A stretch of 64,000 bases of DNA from Streptomyces sp. NBC_00285. GTDB taxonomy: Bacteria > Actinomycetota > Actinomycetes > Streptomycetales > Streptomycetaceae. Below are positions 52,075 to 60,619 of the stretch, in pieces. The notes below the pieces were generated by a model, which worked only from the letters and a program-made list of their open reading frames with translations, did no database searches and was not told the origin of the DNA. The stretch is from NCBI RefSeq assembly GCF_036174265.1, contig NZ_CP108055.1, positions 310,001-374,000 of the forward strand, given 5' to 3'. The stretch's first letter is position 1. Every line of letters starts with the position of its first letter. The position numbers and the translations under genes were made by a program.

Positions 52075-52125
52075 ATGAGCGTCGCCTTCAAGAAGGTTAC
52101 GGTCCGTCCGAAGCCGGGCAAGTAA
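52075..52125 (+). CDS. 16-residue peptide ORF
   Basis: An ATG preceded at ideal distance by AAGGAGGG encodes MSVAFKKVTVRPKPGK and then TAA. It is far too short for gene finders. The strong ribosome site, very basic composition and position at the head of the nucleotidyltransferase/exporter arm suggest it is translated, either as a second, leaderless precursor (microcin C-like in size) or as a leader/attenuation peptide. About 150 bp separate it from the next start. No homologue is recalled. Confidence 0.55.
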   Translation: MSVAFKKVTVRPKPGK

Positions 52126-52278
52126 GCGATCGGTGTCGATGCGATCGGGATCCGGTCGTCCGGTATTTCCGGAGATCCTGATCGCGTCTTCCGTCGCTCG
52201 CCCGAGCGTCTCCCTCGTTCAATTCGCGTCGCCCTTTCGACCCCGACGAAATCTCGCTCACTGAGGGCGGAGTCCGCG

Positions 52279-53655
52279 TTGACCGACACAACGACCGGGA
52301 TCGCGGTCACGACGGACACGGTTCTCGCCCTGCTGAAAGCGAAGCCCCGGTCCGCTCGCGACACCGTGCTGCGCACGGCCCGCGACAGTCAGCACAAGCT
52401 CGCCGGAACCCTGTTGAGCCTCTGGGCCGCCGCCGGCGAGGAGCTCACGGTCGACCAGGCGGCCGAACTACGGCTGGCCCAGGAGCGTATCGAGCACTAC
52501 CGCCGGCTCTGGGAACAGCTTCAGGAGCACGCGCCCGACGCCTTCCTCCTGAAGGGGATGACGATCGCCGCCCTCTATCCGCCGGGGGTACTCCGCTCGG
52601 CCGGCGACCTCGACGTCATCTGCCCCCGCCATGACGACCTGTGGGCCTGCGCCCGCCACCTTGCCGCGACCGGCTGGGAGTTGGAGGCCTTCACCGTGGG
52701 GCCCGCCCACCCCGGCGACACCGTCTCCCCGCACCTGGGCGCAGAGTTCCGCAAACCGGCACCTGACCCGTCCCAGGACCCCTACGCCGTGGGCCTGTTC
52801 ACCGCCGAGATCGTGACGGACGTCCACGGACCGCCCCGGCAACTCGCCCGGCCGCCGGGTTCCCCACTGGCCGCGAGCACCGTCGCCCTGGTCGCGGAAC
52901 GCTGGGAACGACGCTTCCGCTCCCGTGACCTGCTCGACCTGGTCCTCCTGCTCGGGGCCCTGGACGAGCCGGGCCTACGACAGCTGCGCGCCGACCTCGA
53001 CAAGGCCGGTCTGTGGCCGGAGTGGCGGGAGGCGATGCGCGGAATCGGCCGCCTCGGCTGGCGGCCCGCGGTAGTCCTGCCGCACACCCGGGCGGCGGCT
53101 GTCCGCGTACGACTGCTGCGGTCGGTGCGCACGGCCTTGCGCTGGAGCAACCCGGTTCGCGCGGCAGCCTTCGTCGCGCAGTCCGGCATCGAGGGCCGCG
53201 GGGGGCGCCTCGCCGCTCTCGCCTCCGATGTCATACACCGCCGGCCCGGTGCGCGACGGCTGCTCACCGCGGGAGTGCCGCTGTTCGGGGTGCCTGTGCC
53301 CGAGGTGCCTGTGCCCGAGGTGCCCATGCCCGAGGTGCCCATGCCCGGGGTGCCGATGCCCGGGAAGCAGCCGGCCGCACGCGCCGACACGGCCTCAATC
53401 GCTGCCGACGGTGTGCGTGCGGACGGCCCCACGGACGGATCTCCCGACGCCGAGCCGGTCGAGGGGCTGCAGCTCCACGACGTCGGCCGCCATCTGGTCG
53501 CGCGGACCCCGCTGGGTGCCTTCCTGCTGGTGTCCGGGGCCGCCCGGCAGGAATGGCTCGACGAGGCAGCCGGTCCGCAGTCCGTCCCCTCCACCCCATC
53601 CGGACCATCCAGCACCAGGTCTTCTTCGTCTTCGTCAGTGCGAACGGGAGCATGA
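52279..53655 (+). CDS. Nucleotidyltransferase-fold protein
   Basis: This 458-residue protein begins at TTG 52279. A nucleotidyltransferase-like domain covers about 85-200: LKGMTIAALYPPGVLRSAGDL followed by DV carries the S-x-x-D-x-D metal pattern, with a later Asp in AEIVTDVHG. A helical middle follows, then a Pro-rich repeat (VPVPEV/VPMPEV, about 338-362) and a C-terminal patch (LQLHDVGRHLVARTPLGAFL) that might bind peptide. Similar proteins occur in some peptide clusters and may adenylylate products or act in immunity. The stop overlaps the ABC ATPase start (ATGA). Confidence 0.75.
   Translation: MTDTTTGIAVTTDTVLALLKAKPRSARDTVLRTARDSQHKLAGTLLSLWAAAGEELTVDQAAELRLAQERIEHYRRLWEQLQEHAPDAFLLKGMTIAALYPPGVLRSAGDLDVICPRHDDLWACARHLAATGWELEAFTVGPAHPGDTVSPHLGAEFRKPAPDPSQDPYAVGLFTAEIVTDVHGPPRQLARPPGSPLAASTVALVAERWERRFRSRDLLDLVLLLGALDEPGLRQLRADLDKAGLWPEWREAMRGIGRLGWRPAVVLPHTRAAAVRVRLLRSVRTALRWSNPVRAAAFVAQSGIEGRGGRLAALASDVIHRRPGARRLLTAGVPLFGVPVPEVPVPEVPMPEVPMPGVPMPGKQPAARADTASIAADGVRADGPTDGSPDAEPVEGLQLHDVGRHLVARTPLGAFLLVSGAARQEWLDEAAGPQSVPSTPSGPSSTRSSSSSSVRTGA
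53290..53364 (+). repeat. 15-bp coding tandem repeat (VP[VM]PE)
   Basis: Five consecutive near-identical 15-bp units of the type GTGCCTGTGCCCGAG encode VPVPE/VPMPE/VPMPG pentapeptides inside the nucleotidyltransferase gene. The unit is in frame, so copy number can vary without breaking the protein. It probably forms an extended linker. Confidence 0.85.
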
Positions 53656-54641
53656 TGCGCGACAGCGGCCATCGGCCGGACGGTACGCAGCTGGCCGTCG
53701 ACACCCGCTGCCTCAAGCGCGAGTACCGCGTGCGGCGCGGCCCGGCAGTCACCGCCCTGGACGGTGTGTCGATCCAGGTGGAGCAGGGCGAGGTGCACGG
53801 ACTGCTCGGCCCGAACGGGGCCGGCAAGAGCACTCTGATGAAGATCCTCTCGACGGTGCTGCTGCCGACCTCCGGAAGCGCCTATGTGCTCGGCCATGAC
53901 CTGGTGACCGAGCACCGGCGGATCCGGCCGCTGCTCGGCATCGTCTTCGGCGGCGAACGCGGCCTCTATCCACGCCTGACTGCCCGTCAGAACCTGCGCT
54001 ACTGGGCAGCGCTGTACGGCCTGTCCACGAAGAAGGGCCTGGCCAGGACCAACGAACTGCTCGACGAACTCGGCCTGGCCGAGCGGGCCGACGACCGCGT
54101 GGAGACCTTCTCGGTCGGCATGCGCCAACGTCTGCACCTGGCCCGGGGAATCATCGGAGACCCACGTGTACTGCTGCTCGACGAACCCACCAACGGCCTG
54201 GACCCGCTGGCCGCCCGCCAGTTGCGAGAGCTGATCCAGAAGCTCGCCGGGGAGGGCCGTACCATCCTCCTCGCCACGCACGATCTGGCCGAGGCTGAAG
54301 TGCTCTGCGACCGCGTCACGATGATCAATCACGGCCGGGTCATCGCGGCCGAGGCGCCGAAGACCCTGGCACGGCTGATGTCACGGCAGGAACGTATCCG
54401 CGTCCGCGCCGATACTGGGCTGCTCAACCGGGTGCGCGACCTCGACGGTGTCCTCGACGTGGCCCCGGCCGACGACGGCACCGCGGTGATCTCCGTCGAC
54501 AGCCAGGAAGCCGTCGGCACCGTACTGGCATTTGTGGTCGCCGAGGGTGTCACCGACGTCCGCACGGAGCTGCCCGGCCTCGAAGAGGTCTACCTCCGAC
54601 TCGTGCACCACAACGAGCAGCGCAGCGTGGTGAACCGGTGA
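53652..54641 (+). CDS. ABC-2 transporter ATPase
   Basis: This 329-residue ATP-binding subunit has Walker A (GPNGAGKST near 56), the signature FSVGMRQRL, Walker B VLLLDEPTNGLD and the His switch ATHDL. A C-terminal regulatory domain of about 80 residues follows. It is of the daunorubicin/Nod-type exporter class. I start at the ATG 53652, overlapping the nucleotidyltransferase stop; the much longer open frame from 53013 is a shadow. With the two permeases downstream it should export the cluster product or confer self-resistance. Confidence 0.95.
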   Translation: MMRDSGHRPDGTQLAVDTRCLKREYRVRRGPAVTALDGVSIQVEQGEVHGLLGPNGAGKSTLMKILSTVLLPTSGSAYVLGHDLVTEHRRIRPLLGIVFGGERGLYPRLTARQNLRYWAALYGLSTKKGLARTNELLDELGLAERADDRVETFSVGMRQRLHLARGIIGDPRVLLLDEPTNGLDPLAARQLRELIQKLAGEGRTILLATHDLAEAEVLCDRVTMINHGRVIAAEAPKTLARLMSRQERIRVRADTGLLNRVRDLDGVLDVAPADDGTAVISVDSQEAVGTVLAFVVAEGVTDVRTELPGLEEVYLRLVHHNEQRSVVNR

Positions 54642-55405
54642 GTCTGCTCGCCGCGACCGGCCGCTTCCAGGGCCGTCTGGTGCTGACCCACCGCGACTAC
54701 CTCATCGACCTGGTGCGCACCCCACTGCTCGCCGCCGTGTTCCTGCTGTTGATCCGGCACAACGACAAGCCCGACCTCCTGGCCTACGGGCTGCTCGCAC
54801 CGGTGCTGATGGGTGTGTGGAGCATGGCGATGCTGATCTCCGGGGAGGTCGTCGACAACGACCGCTGGCTCGGCACCCTGGAACTCCAGATCGCGGCACC
54901 GGCCGACTTCGCCCGGGTAGTGCTCAGCAGGGTCTGGGTGACCACGGCGATCAGTCTGCTGACGGTGGTGGAGGTCGCCGCCGTCGCGATCCTCGGCTTC
55001 GGCATCGTCCCCGAGGTCCCCCACCCGTTCATCTTCCTGGTGAGCCTGCTCGCCACCGCGGTCGCCACCGCCGGGTCCGCCACCCTGATGGCCGCCCTGT
55101 TCGTGGCGACGCGCACCGCCCGTACCTTCCAGAACTCGCTGAGCTATCCGGTGCTGCTGCTCGGCGGGGTATTCACCCCCCTCGACCGGCTGCCGGAGTG
55201 GACGCACCCCATCGGTCGCCTCCTCTACCTTTCCTGGAGTTCCGACCTCCTGCGTGACGCGCTGAACCCGGCCCCCGTCACCTCGGCGCTCTGGCGGACC
55301 AGCGTCGTCCTTTTCCTCGGGCTCCTCACCGGGCTCGGCGGCCGACTGCTGCTCGGCAGGGTCGTACGGCTGGTACGGGAGACCGGGACGGTGGGACTGT
55401 CTTGA
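54638..55405 (+). CDS. ABC-2 transporter permease
   Basis: This 255-residue membrane protein has about six helices (for example LLAAVFLLLIRHND, FIFLVSLLATAVATAGSATL, VVLFLGLLTGLGGRLLLG) and the ABC-2 motif NSLSYPVLLLGGVFTPLDRL with P-E-W-T-H-P-I-G before the fifth helix. The GTG overlaps the ATPase stop. It is one half of the exporter channel. Confidence 0.92.
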   Translation: MSLLAATGRFQGRLVLTHRDYLIDLVRTPLLAAVFLLLIRHNDKPDLLAYGLLAPVLMGVWSMAMLISGEVVDNDRWLGTLELQIAAPADFARVVLSRVWVTTAISLLTVVEVAAVAILGFGIVPEVPHPFIFLVSLLATAVATAGSATLMAALFVATRTARTFQNSLSYPVLLLGGVFTPLDRLPEWTHPIGRLLYLSWSSDLLRDALNPAPVTSALWRTSVVLFLGLLTGLGGRLLLGRVVRLVRETGTVGLS

Positions 55406-56250
55406 GCAACGTCACGGACGTCACGGCCACCTCGACGGACGACGGCACGCCCGGCGCGTCCAGCCGCCGTCTCCAGGTACTGAGCTGGGCGGCGCGCGCC
55501 GGAGCCGCCGACTACGGCACGGTCTTCACCTGGAAGACCTGGCTGCTCGGCTGGTTTGTGCGGATGCTCGCCCAGGTGCTCTTCTTCACCACCATCGGCG
55601 ACCTGCTCGGCCCCGGCCAGGCCCGCTACCTGCTGATCGGCAACGCGGTGGCGCTGGTGGCGCTGCACGGCATCTTCGCGACCGCGTCGACCACATGGGA
55701 ACTCCAGAACGGCACCCTGCCCCTGCTGGTCGCCTCTCCCAGCAGCCCCTCGCTGGTCCTGCTGGGACGGAGCCTGTTCTGGCTACCGGACGGCGTGGCA
55801 TGCGGCCTGGGCGCGATACTCATCCTCGCCCCCGTGGCGGACCTGCGGTTGACCGTGGCCAGGGTGGCCCTGCTCGCCGCTCTCCTCGTCCTCGTCGCGA
55901 TGACGACCTACTGCCTCGGCCTGTTCCTGGGCTCCCTGGTACTGACCGCTGCGGACCTGCGCAACGTGGTGTCGAACGCGGCGTTCACGGTGATGCTGAT
56001 CGTCTGCGGCCCTGAGGTACCGGCGAGCGCCGTCGGCCCGGTGCTCGGCCGGATCGGCGACGTCCTGCCACTCACCCACGGTCTCCTCGCGGTCCGCGAA
56101 GTACTGGCCGGAAGAGCGGGTCCCCACACCGCCGTGCTGGCGGGCTGGGAAACACTCATCGGGGCCTGCTGGCTCGCGGCGGCCCTCACAACACTGACAT
56201 GGCGAGCCCGCCGCAGCCGCCGCGACGGGGCGGCCCTCTTCCTGACTTGA
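55402..56250 (+). CDS. ABC-2 transporter permease
   Basis: This 282-residue membrane protein is the second channel half. A 40-residue cytoplasmic start precedes helices including WLLGWFVRMLAQVLFFTTIG, LAALLVLVAMTTYCLGLFLG and VSNAAFTVMLIVCGPEVPAS, with DVLPLTHGLLAVREVLAGRA near the end. The TTG start at 55402 overlaps the previous stop. It is the last gene of the rightward arm. Confidence 0.92.
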   Translation: MSNVTDVTATSTDDGTPGASSRRLQVLSWAARAGAADYGTVFTWKTWLLGWFVRMLAQVLFFTTIGDLLGPGQARYLLIGNAVALVALHGIFATASTTWELQNGTLPLLVASPSSPSLVLLGRSLFWLPDGVACGLGAILILAPVADLRLTVARVALLAALLVLVAMTTYCLGLFLGSLVLTAADLRNVVSNAAFTVMLIVCGPEVPASAVGPVLGRIGDVLPLTHGLLAVREVLAGRAGPHTAVLAGWETLIGACWLAAALTTLTWRARRSRRDGAALFLT

Positions 56251-56672
56251 CCCCGGTCCGTGACCTGAGCTCAACCCCCGGGATCTTGAGGCTCCCGGCG
56301 GCCCGGCATGACCACGGGCATCCCTTGGGCTGTTCCGCAGACCGGCCTTCGTCGTGACCCGTCCGTCCGCGTCGCGAACCGGGGTGAGTTGCAGCAGCAT
56401 CTGATGGATCTCACCGATGTCCAGGACGTGCCAGCCCTCCAGCCCCATCACGTCCAGAGCGGCAGCCGCAACCCCGCGGGGTGACGGCGATGGTCTCGGG
56501 CAGGACGGTCACCCGGGAGGGACGGGTCGGCCGCCTCTCCATCGGGGATGGGCCGTTTCGTGCTGCCGGGCAACCATTGAACTGCGCGGACCAGTTGCTT
56601 GCTGTTCCCGGGCCGTCCTGTTCACTTGTGCCAGGCAGCCGGTTGCAACGCCATGCGGCACTCGGCCACTGC
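56251..56672. other. Intergenic stretch with an unassigned minus-strand remnant
   Basis: About 420 bp. On the minus strand, GLEGWHVLDIGEIHQMLLQL and VRDADGRVTTKAGLRN (near 56340-56450) look like real coding sequence but have no start or end and no family I can name. It may be a gene remnant at the right edge of the peptide cluster. Confidence 0.45.
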
Positions 56673-57386
56673 TCAGGTCTGCTTTCCGTCACATACGTCG
56701 GTTCCGTCCACCGTATGCGGGATCCGCGACCCGCAGGCGACCATCTTCCAGTCGAGCCGCAGCGTGTACGGACTTCCGTTCACGTGGTAGTCGATCCACG
56801 CGGTGTTGATGTAGCCGCCCTGCTTACCCACGTCCAGGACGAACAGCAGCTCGGTGAAACCCGTGCCTTCCTTGTCCTGGTCGGCGCAGCTCTGGGTGAT
56901 GCGGCTTCCTGTCCGTGCGTCCTTGTAGTCGCCGGGTGCCTTGCGCTGCTGGAAGTGCGGAGGTGCACCCAGGGCAGCGCCGATCTGGCCGGCGTCGACG
57001 GTGGCCTTCCACACTTGCGGGGTGACGGTCCGCAGCTTCAGGGAGACCGACCTCGGCTTCACCGGCGTGCTGTAGCGGATGGCGTCGATGGTGATCGGAT
57101 CCCCGCTGGTCGAGCACAGGAGGTAGCTGCCGAACGTCACCGTCCACGGAACCTTCTTCGGCGCATAGACCGATGTGGTGCCCGTGTCGGTGTGGGACTG
57201 CAAGGGGCCGGCCCCGCTGACGTGCTCTACGCGCTCGTCACCGAACGGCCAACCGGTAAGCAGGGACACCGTCATCGCCGCGGCCGCCGCGGAGGCGGCC
57301 AGGATCAGCGCGGTCTTTCCCCTGCGGCCTCGACGGAGCCGCCGTGCGGGCACGGCGGCTTCCTCGCGCGTGGCGCTGCTGGTCAC
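56673..57386 (-). CDS. Hypothetical membrane-anchored or secreted protein
   Basis: This 237-residue protein starts at GTG 57386, overlapping the stop of the decayed gene upstream. A basic N-terminus (RRLRRGRRGK) precedes one hydrophobic segment at about residues 22-45 (TALILAASAAAAAMTVSLLT), so most of the chain should lie outside. The exterior part contains several Cys (LLCSTSG, QSCADQ, KMVACGSR, DVCDGK) and looks beta-rich. I do not recognise the family. Confidence 0.65.
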   Translation of the reverse strand: MTSSATREEAAVPARRLRRGRRGKTALILAASAAAAAMTVSLLTGWPFGDERVEHVSGAGPLQSHTDTGTTSVYAPKKVPWTVTFGSYLLCSTSGDPITIDAIRYSTPVKPRSVSLKLRTVTPQVWKATVDAGQIGAALGAPPHFQQRKAPGDYKDARTGSRITQSCADQDKEGTGFTELLFVLDVGKQGGYINTAWIDYHVNGSPYTLRLDWKMVACGSRIPHTVDGTDVCDGKQT

Positions 57387-57975
57387 AGTTCCTCTTGTAT
57401 GCCGTTGTAGTACTGCTGGACCTTTGACGCGTAAGCCGGCTTGTCCGTGTTGCCACACAGGCAGTCGTGCCCGGCGTCCATCTTGTAGCTGAGCGTGGAG
57501 CCCTGGGTGTAGGCCCGTGACGTGCTCAGGTCGATGCCGATCACCGAACCGGTCTTGACGCCACCGGAGTTGGAGTACGCCTCGCCGGTGGTCTTCGTGC
57601 AGGTGCCGGCTGGCATGTCGAAGGTGCACTTCGCCCGGGAGAGCCAGTACGGCGGGTTGGCGTTGAGGTGGATCGTCTTTTCGCCGCCGGTCTCCGAGAC
57701 GGCCTTCACCTTGCGGTTGATGATCACGCCCCTCGCAGTCGTACTTGTACTCGTAGTAGCGGACCTTGGCCCGGAACGAGATGTTCGGGTTGGTGTCGGG
57801 GTCTCACTGGAAGTCGAAGCCCTTGGCGTTGGCGACCGAGGCACTGCCGGACGCGGACCAAGTCGTGCCGTCCGTGGTGACCGCCGCGCCGTAGGTGACC
57901 TCGGAGCCGTTGCTGTGGGTCGCCGTTGAACAGAACGCCGGAAAGAAGTTCTTCGTGACGATTTGGTCGCCATGA
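57383..57975 (-). pseudogene. Decayed secreted-protein gene, 5' truncated
   Basis: The last 117 codons read cleanly (VIINRKVKAVSETGGEKTIH, CTFDMPAGTCTKTTGEAYSN, AYASKVQQYYNGIQEEL). Upstream homologous-looking sequence (VTKNFFPAFCSTATHSNGSE, SASVANAKGFDFQ) is interrupted by an in-frame TGA near 57806 and a one-base shift near 57733, and no start precedes it. Cys-rich extracellular character suggests a secreted protein, co-transcribed with the hypothetical gene downstream. Function unknown. Confidence 0.65.
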
Positions 57976-58212
57976 ACATATCAGACCCTCACGTCGCCAC
58001 CACGGGCACCTGTTCGAGTCAGCACCTGGAACCCGGCGGTAGACCTTTGATCGGTTGGGCGGCGCTGCGCATAGGTTGGCTTGGTGAGTGGCGGAGTGCG
58101 AGAACGGTGGAGGGTGCCGCAGCCACGGTGAGTATGTCGGGGTGGGCGAGGAGACCGCCGGCGACGGCGGCCCCGCGGGCGAACCGGCCACCTGCCCGCC
58201 GCTGCCCGCGTC

Positions 58213-58344
58213 ACCGGTGAGGACCTTGACCGCGGCCAGGCGGTGGATCTTGGGATCGTGTGCCGCCCAGACCTGTCCGAACCCGTCCGCGCCGATTGCC
58301 TCGATCAGCCGGAAACACCGGTCCAGCACGGCTCCTTCCCGCAC
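58213..58344 (-). pseudogene. Ser/Thr protein kinase, N-terminal remnant
   Basis: From an ATG at 58344 the frame reads MREGAVLDRCFRLIEAIGAD, GFGQVWAAHD, HRLAAVKVLT: the glycine loop and the ATP-binding Lys of a PknB-type kinase. Homology stops after about 44 codons and nothing of the catalytic loop is present. The rest of the open frame to 57724 is unrelated sequence. The flanking 57976-58212 and 58345-58709 stretches show no gene. Confidence 0.7.
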
Positions 58345-58709
58345 TCACCGCATACCAGGCGTGTACCCGTCACGCTACGGCGGGACAACTTTCAGTAACA
58401 GGGGGTTCTGATCTGTGAGTTGGCTCAGGCCGTGGTCCGCATTGCAGCCTGCTCGGGGGCGACGACTGCCTACCGGAGGCCCGGGCGGCGCGTTCCTGTC
58501 GCACGAGCGGGCGGTACGTCGCCGAGCTCCCGGTGGATCCCGACACTCGATGCCCAAAGTAAGTCTCTTTTCAGCCATGCCTCTGTAACGTCCCTGCGCG
58601 GAAAGGTACTTCCGTACAGGATCATGCACCTGACATCTTGCATCCACCACTTGTTTCGTATGGCCCGGTCCGTGTCCTCGGCACGGCCGGGCCTTCTCCG
58701 GAGGACGCA

Positions 58710-60509
58710 TTGATACCCCACATATCCAGCCGCCCCAGACGCACGCTGGTGCTGGCAGCCACGCTCGGCGCCGCTCTCGCGTTCGGCGCCCCCGGCGCCC
58801 TCGCGGGCACGCTTCCCGTCGCCCCCTCCACCGCGCCGGCCGCCAAGGCCCAGGCTCCGGCCGCCGTGCCGGCCTCCCAGAGTGCGGCCTGGGTGGCCGG
58901 TACACGTGCCTACCTCGTGATCACCGCACCCGGTGACAGTTCGGCGGTCCGCTCCGCGATCGCGGCCAACGGCGGCACCGTCTTCTCGAACTTCGACGCC
59001 ATCGGCGTGATCGTCGCCCACTCGGCGTCCAGCTCATTCGCCGCCACCATGCGCGGTGTCGCCGGCGTGCAGCAGGTCGGCGCCACGCGCACCTCGGACG
59101 TCCCGGCCGACGCCTACACCCCGGCGCTCCCGGCCAACCCGGCCCAGGCCACGACCCCGGCCGGAGAACCGGTCCGGGCCGACATGAGTCAGATCAAGGC
59201 CGACCAGGCCTGGGCCGTGAACCCGGGCTCCGCGTCCGTCAAGGTCGGCATCCTGGACACCGGTGTGGACGACCAGCACCAGGACCTGGCGCCCAACTTC
59301 GATGCGGCCGACTCGGTCTCCTGCGCCTACGGCAAGCCCGACACCCGGGCCGGCGCCTGGCGGGACGTCGACACGCACGGCACCCATGTAGCGGGCACCA
59401 TCGCCGCGGCCAAGAACGGCAAGGGTGTCGTCGGCGTGGCACCCGGGGTCAAGATCGCCGCGGTCCGGGTCGCCGAGCCGGGCAACGCCTTCTTCTTCGC
59501 CGAGAACACCATCTGCGGTTTCGTCTGGGCCGGTGACCACGGCTTCCAGGTCACCAACAACAGCTATTACACGGACCCGTGGCAGTTCAACTGCCCGGAC
59601 AACATCGACCAGGCCGCCATCATCGAGGGCGTCAAGCGCGCCCAGGAGTACGCCGAGAGCAAGGGCTCCCTCCAGATCGCCGCCGCGGGCAACGAGAACT
59701 ACGACCTCGCCCACAAGACGACCGACTCCGCGAGCCCGAACGACTCGACGCCGACCACCCGCACCATCACCAACGCCTGCCTCGACATCCCGACCGAACT
59801 GCCGGGCGTGGTCACGGTCGCGGCCAACGGCACGGGCGTCACCAAGGCCTCGTTCTCCAACTACGGCCAGGGCGTCATCGACGTCGCGGCGCCGGGCAGC
59901 AGTGTGTACTCCACCGTCCCCGGCGGCGGCTACGGCAGCAAGAGCGGCACCTCGATGGCCACCCCGCACGTGGTCGGCGTGGCGGCGCTCATCGCCAGCG
60001 CCAACCCGGGCATCACCCCGGCGCAGATCCGAGCCAAGCTGGCCGCCCAGGCCAACGACATCGCCTGCCCCTCGGACAGCCGCTGCACGGGCACGACGGC
60101 CAACAACTCGTTCTTCGGCGAGGGACAGGTCGACGCCCTCAAGGCCGTCGGGGCCACCCCGCCGCCCGGCGCGTACTTCGAGAACCTCGCGGACTTCACC
60201 ATCAACGACAACGCGACCGTGGAGAGCCCGATCGCCGTCACCGGCGTGACCGGCAACGCCCCGGCCACCCTCAAGGTGGGCGTGGACATCAAGCACACCT
60301 ACATCGGTGACCTGAAGGTCGACCTGGTGGCGCCGGACGGCACCGTCTACACGCTGCACAACCACACCGGCGGCAGCACCGACAACATCGCCCAGACCTA
60401 CACCGTGAACGCCTCCTCGGAGGTCGCGAACGGCACCTGGAAGCTGCGCGTCAACGACAACGCCGCCTCCGACACGGGCACGCTCGACGCCTGGAACCTG
60501 ACCTTCTGA
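58710..60509 (+). CDS. Secreted S8 subtilase with P-domain
   Basis: This 599-residue extracellular protease begins at a TTG (58710) directly after CGGAGGA; the longer ATG frame at 58638 would bury the signal peptide. The signal peptide (RRTLVLAATLGAALAFGAPG) is followed by an I9-like propeptide (AYLVITAPGDSSAVRSAIAA). The S8 domain has Asp183 (GILDTGVDD), His223 (THGTHVAGT), oxyanion Asn329 (AAGNEN) and Ser415 (SGTSMATPHV). A C-terminal proprotein-convertase P-domain (about 495-599: VGVDIKHTYIGDLKVDLVAP, TWKLRVNDNAASDTGTLDAW) ends it. A hairpin terminator follows. Confidence 0.95.
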   Translation: MIPHISSRPRRTLVLAATLGAALAFGAPGALAGTLPVAPSTAPAAKAQAPAAVPASQSAAWVAGTRAYLVITAPGDSSAVRSAIAANGGTVFSNFDAIGVIVAHSASSSFAATMRGVAGVQQVGATRTSDVPADAYTPALPANPAQATTPAGEPVRADMSQIKADQAWAVNPGSASVKVGILDTGVDDQHQDLAPNFDAADSVSCAYGKPDTRAGAWRDVDTHGTHVAGTIAAAKNGKGVVGVAPGVKIAAVRVAEPGNAFFFAENTICGFVWAGDHGFQVTNNSYYTDPWQFNCPDNIDQAAIIEGVKRAQEYAESKGSLQIAAAGNENYDLAHKTTDSASPNDSTPTTRTITNACLDIPTELPGVVTVAANGTGVTKASFSNYGQGVIDVAAPGSSVYSTVPGGGYGSKSGTSMATPHVVGVAALIASANPGITPAQIRAKLAAQANDIACPSDSRCTGTTANNSFFGEGQVDALKAVGATPPPGAYFENLADFTINDNATVESPIAVTGVTGNAPATLKVGVDIKHTYIGDLKVDLVAPDGTVYTLHNHTGGSTDNIAQTYTVNASSEVANGTWKLRVNDNAASDTGTLDAWNLTF

Positions 60510-60523
60510 CCTCGCGCTTTCGA

Positions 60524-60558
60524 CCCCGACGGCTGCCGAACGCGGGCATCCGTCGGGG
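60524..60558. terminator. Hairpin terminator between convergent subtilase and GH5 genes
   Basis: CCCCGACGG (60524-60532) pairs perfectly with CCGTCGGGG (60550-60558). Inner TGCC/GGCA pairs extend the stem. It begins 15 bp after the subtilase stop and could serve both convergent genes. Confidence 0.75.
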
Positions 60559-60619
60559 TGCACGGTCGTGACGAAGAACGTCGACGTGGGGCGGAAAGCC
60601 CCCTCGGCTGTCTGTCCGG

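Noticed and set aside
53281..53370. Collagen-like or cell-surface repeat
   Set aside because: The VPMPE pattern is not Gly-X-Y and the protein has no signal peptide or anchor.
42373..56250. Assigning the peptide cluster to a known class (lasso, lanthipeptide, thiopeptide, microcin C)
   Set aside because: None of the diagnostic enzymes is present (no B/C/E proteins, LanM, YcaO, or ThiF/MccB-type E1), so no named class is claimed.
56411..56692. Minus-strand frame of 93 codons
   Set aside because: No ribosome site, no family signal and composition like an antisense shadow; only the short remnant near 56340-56450 looks coding.
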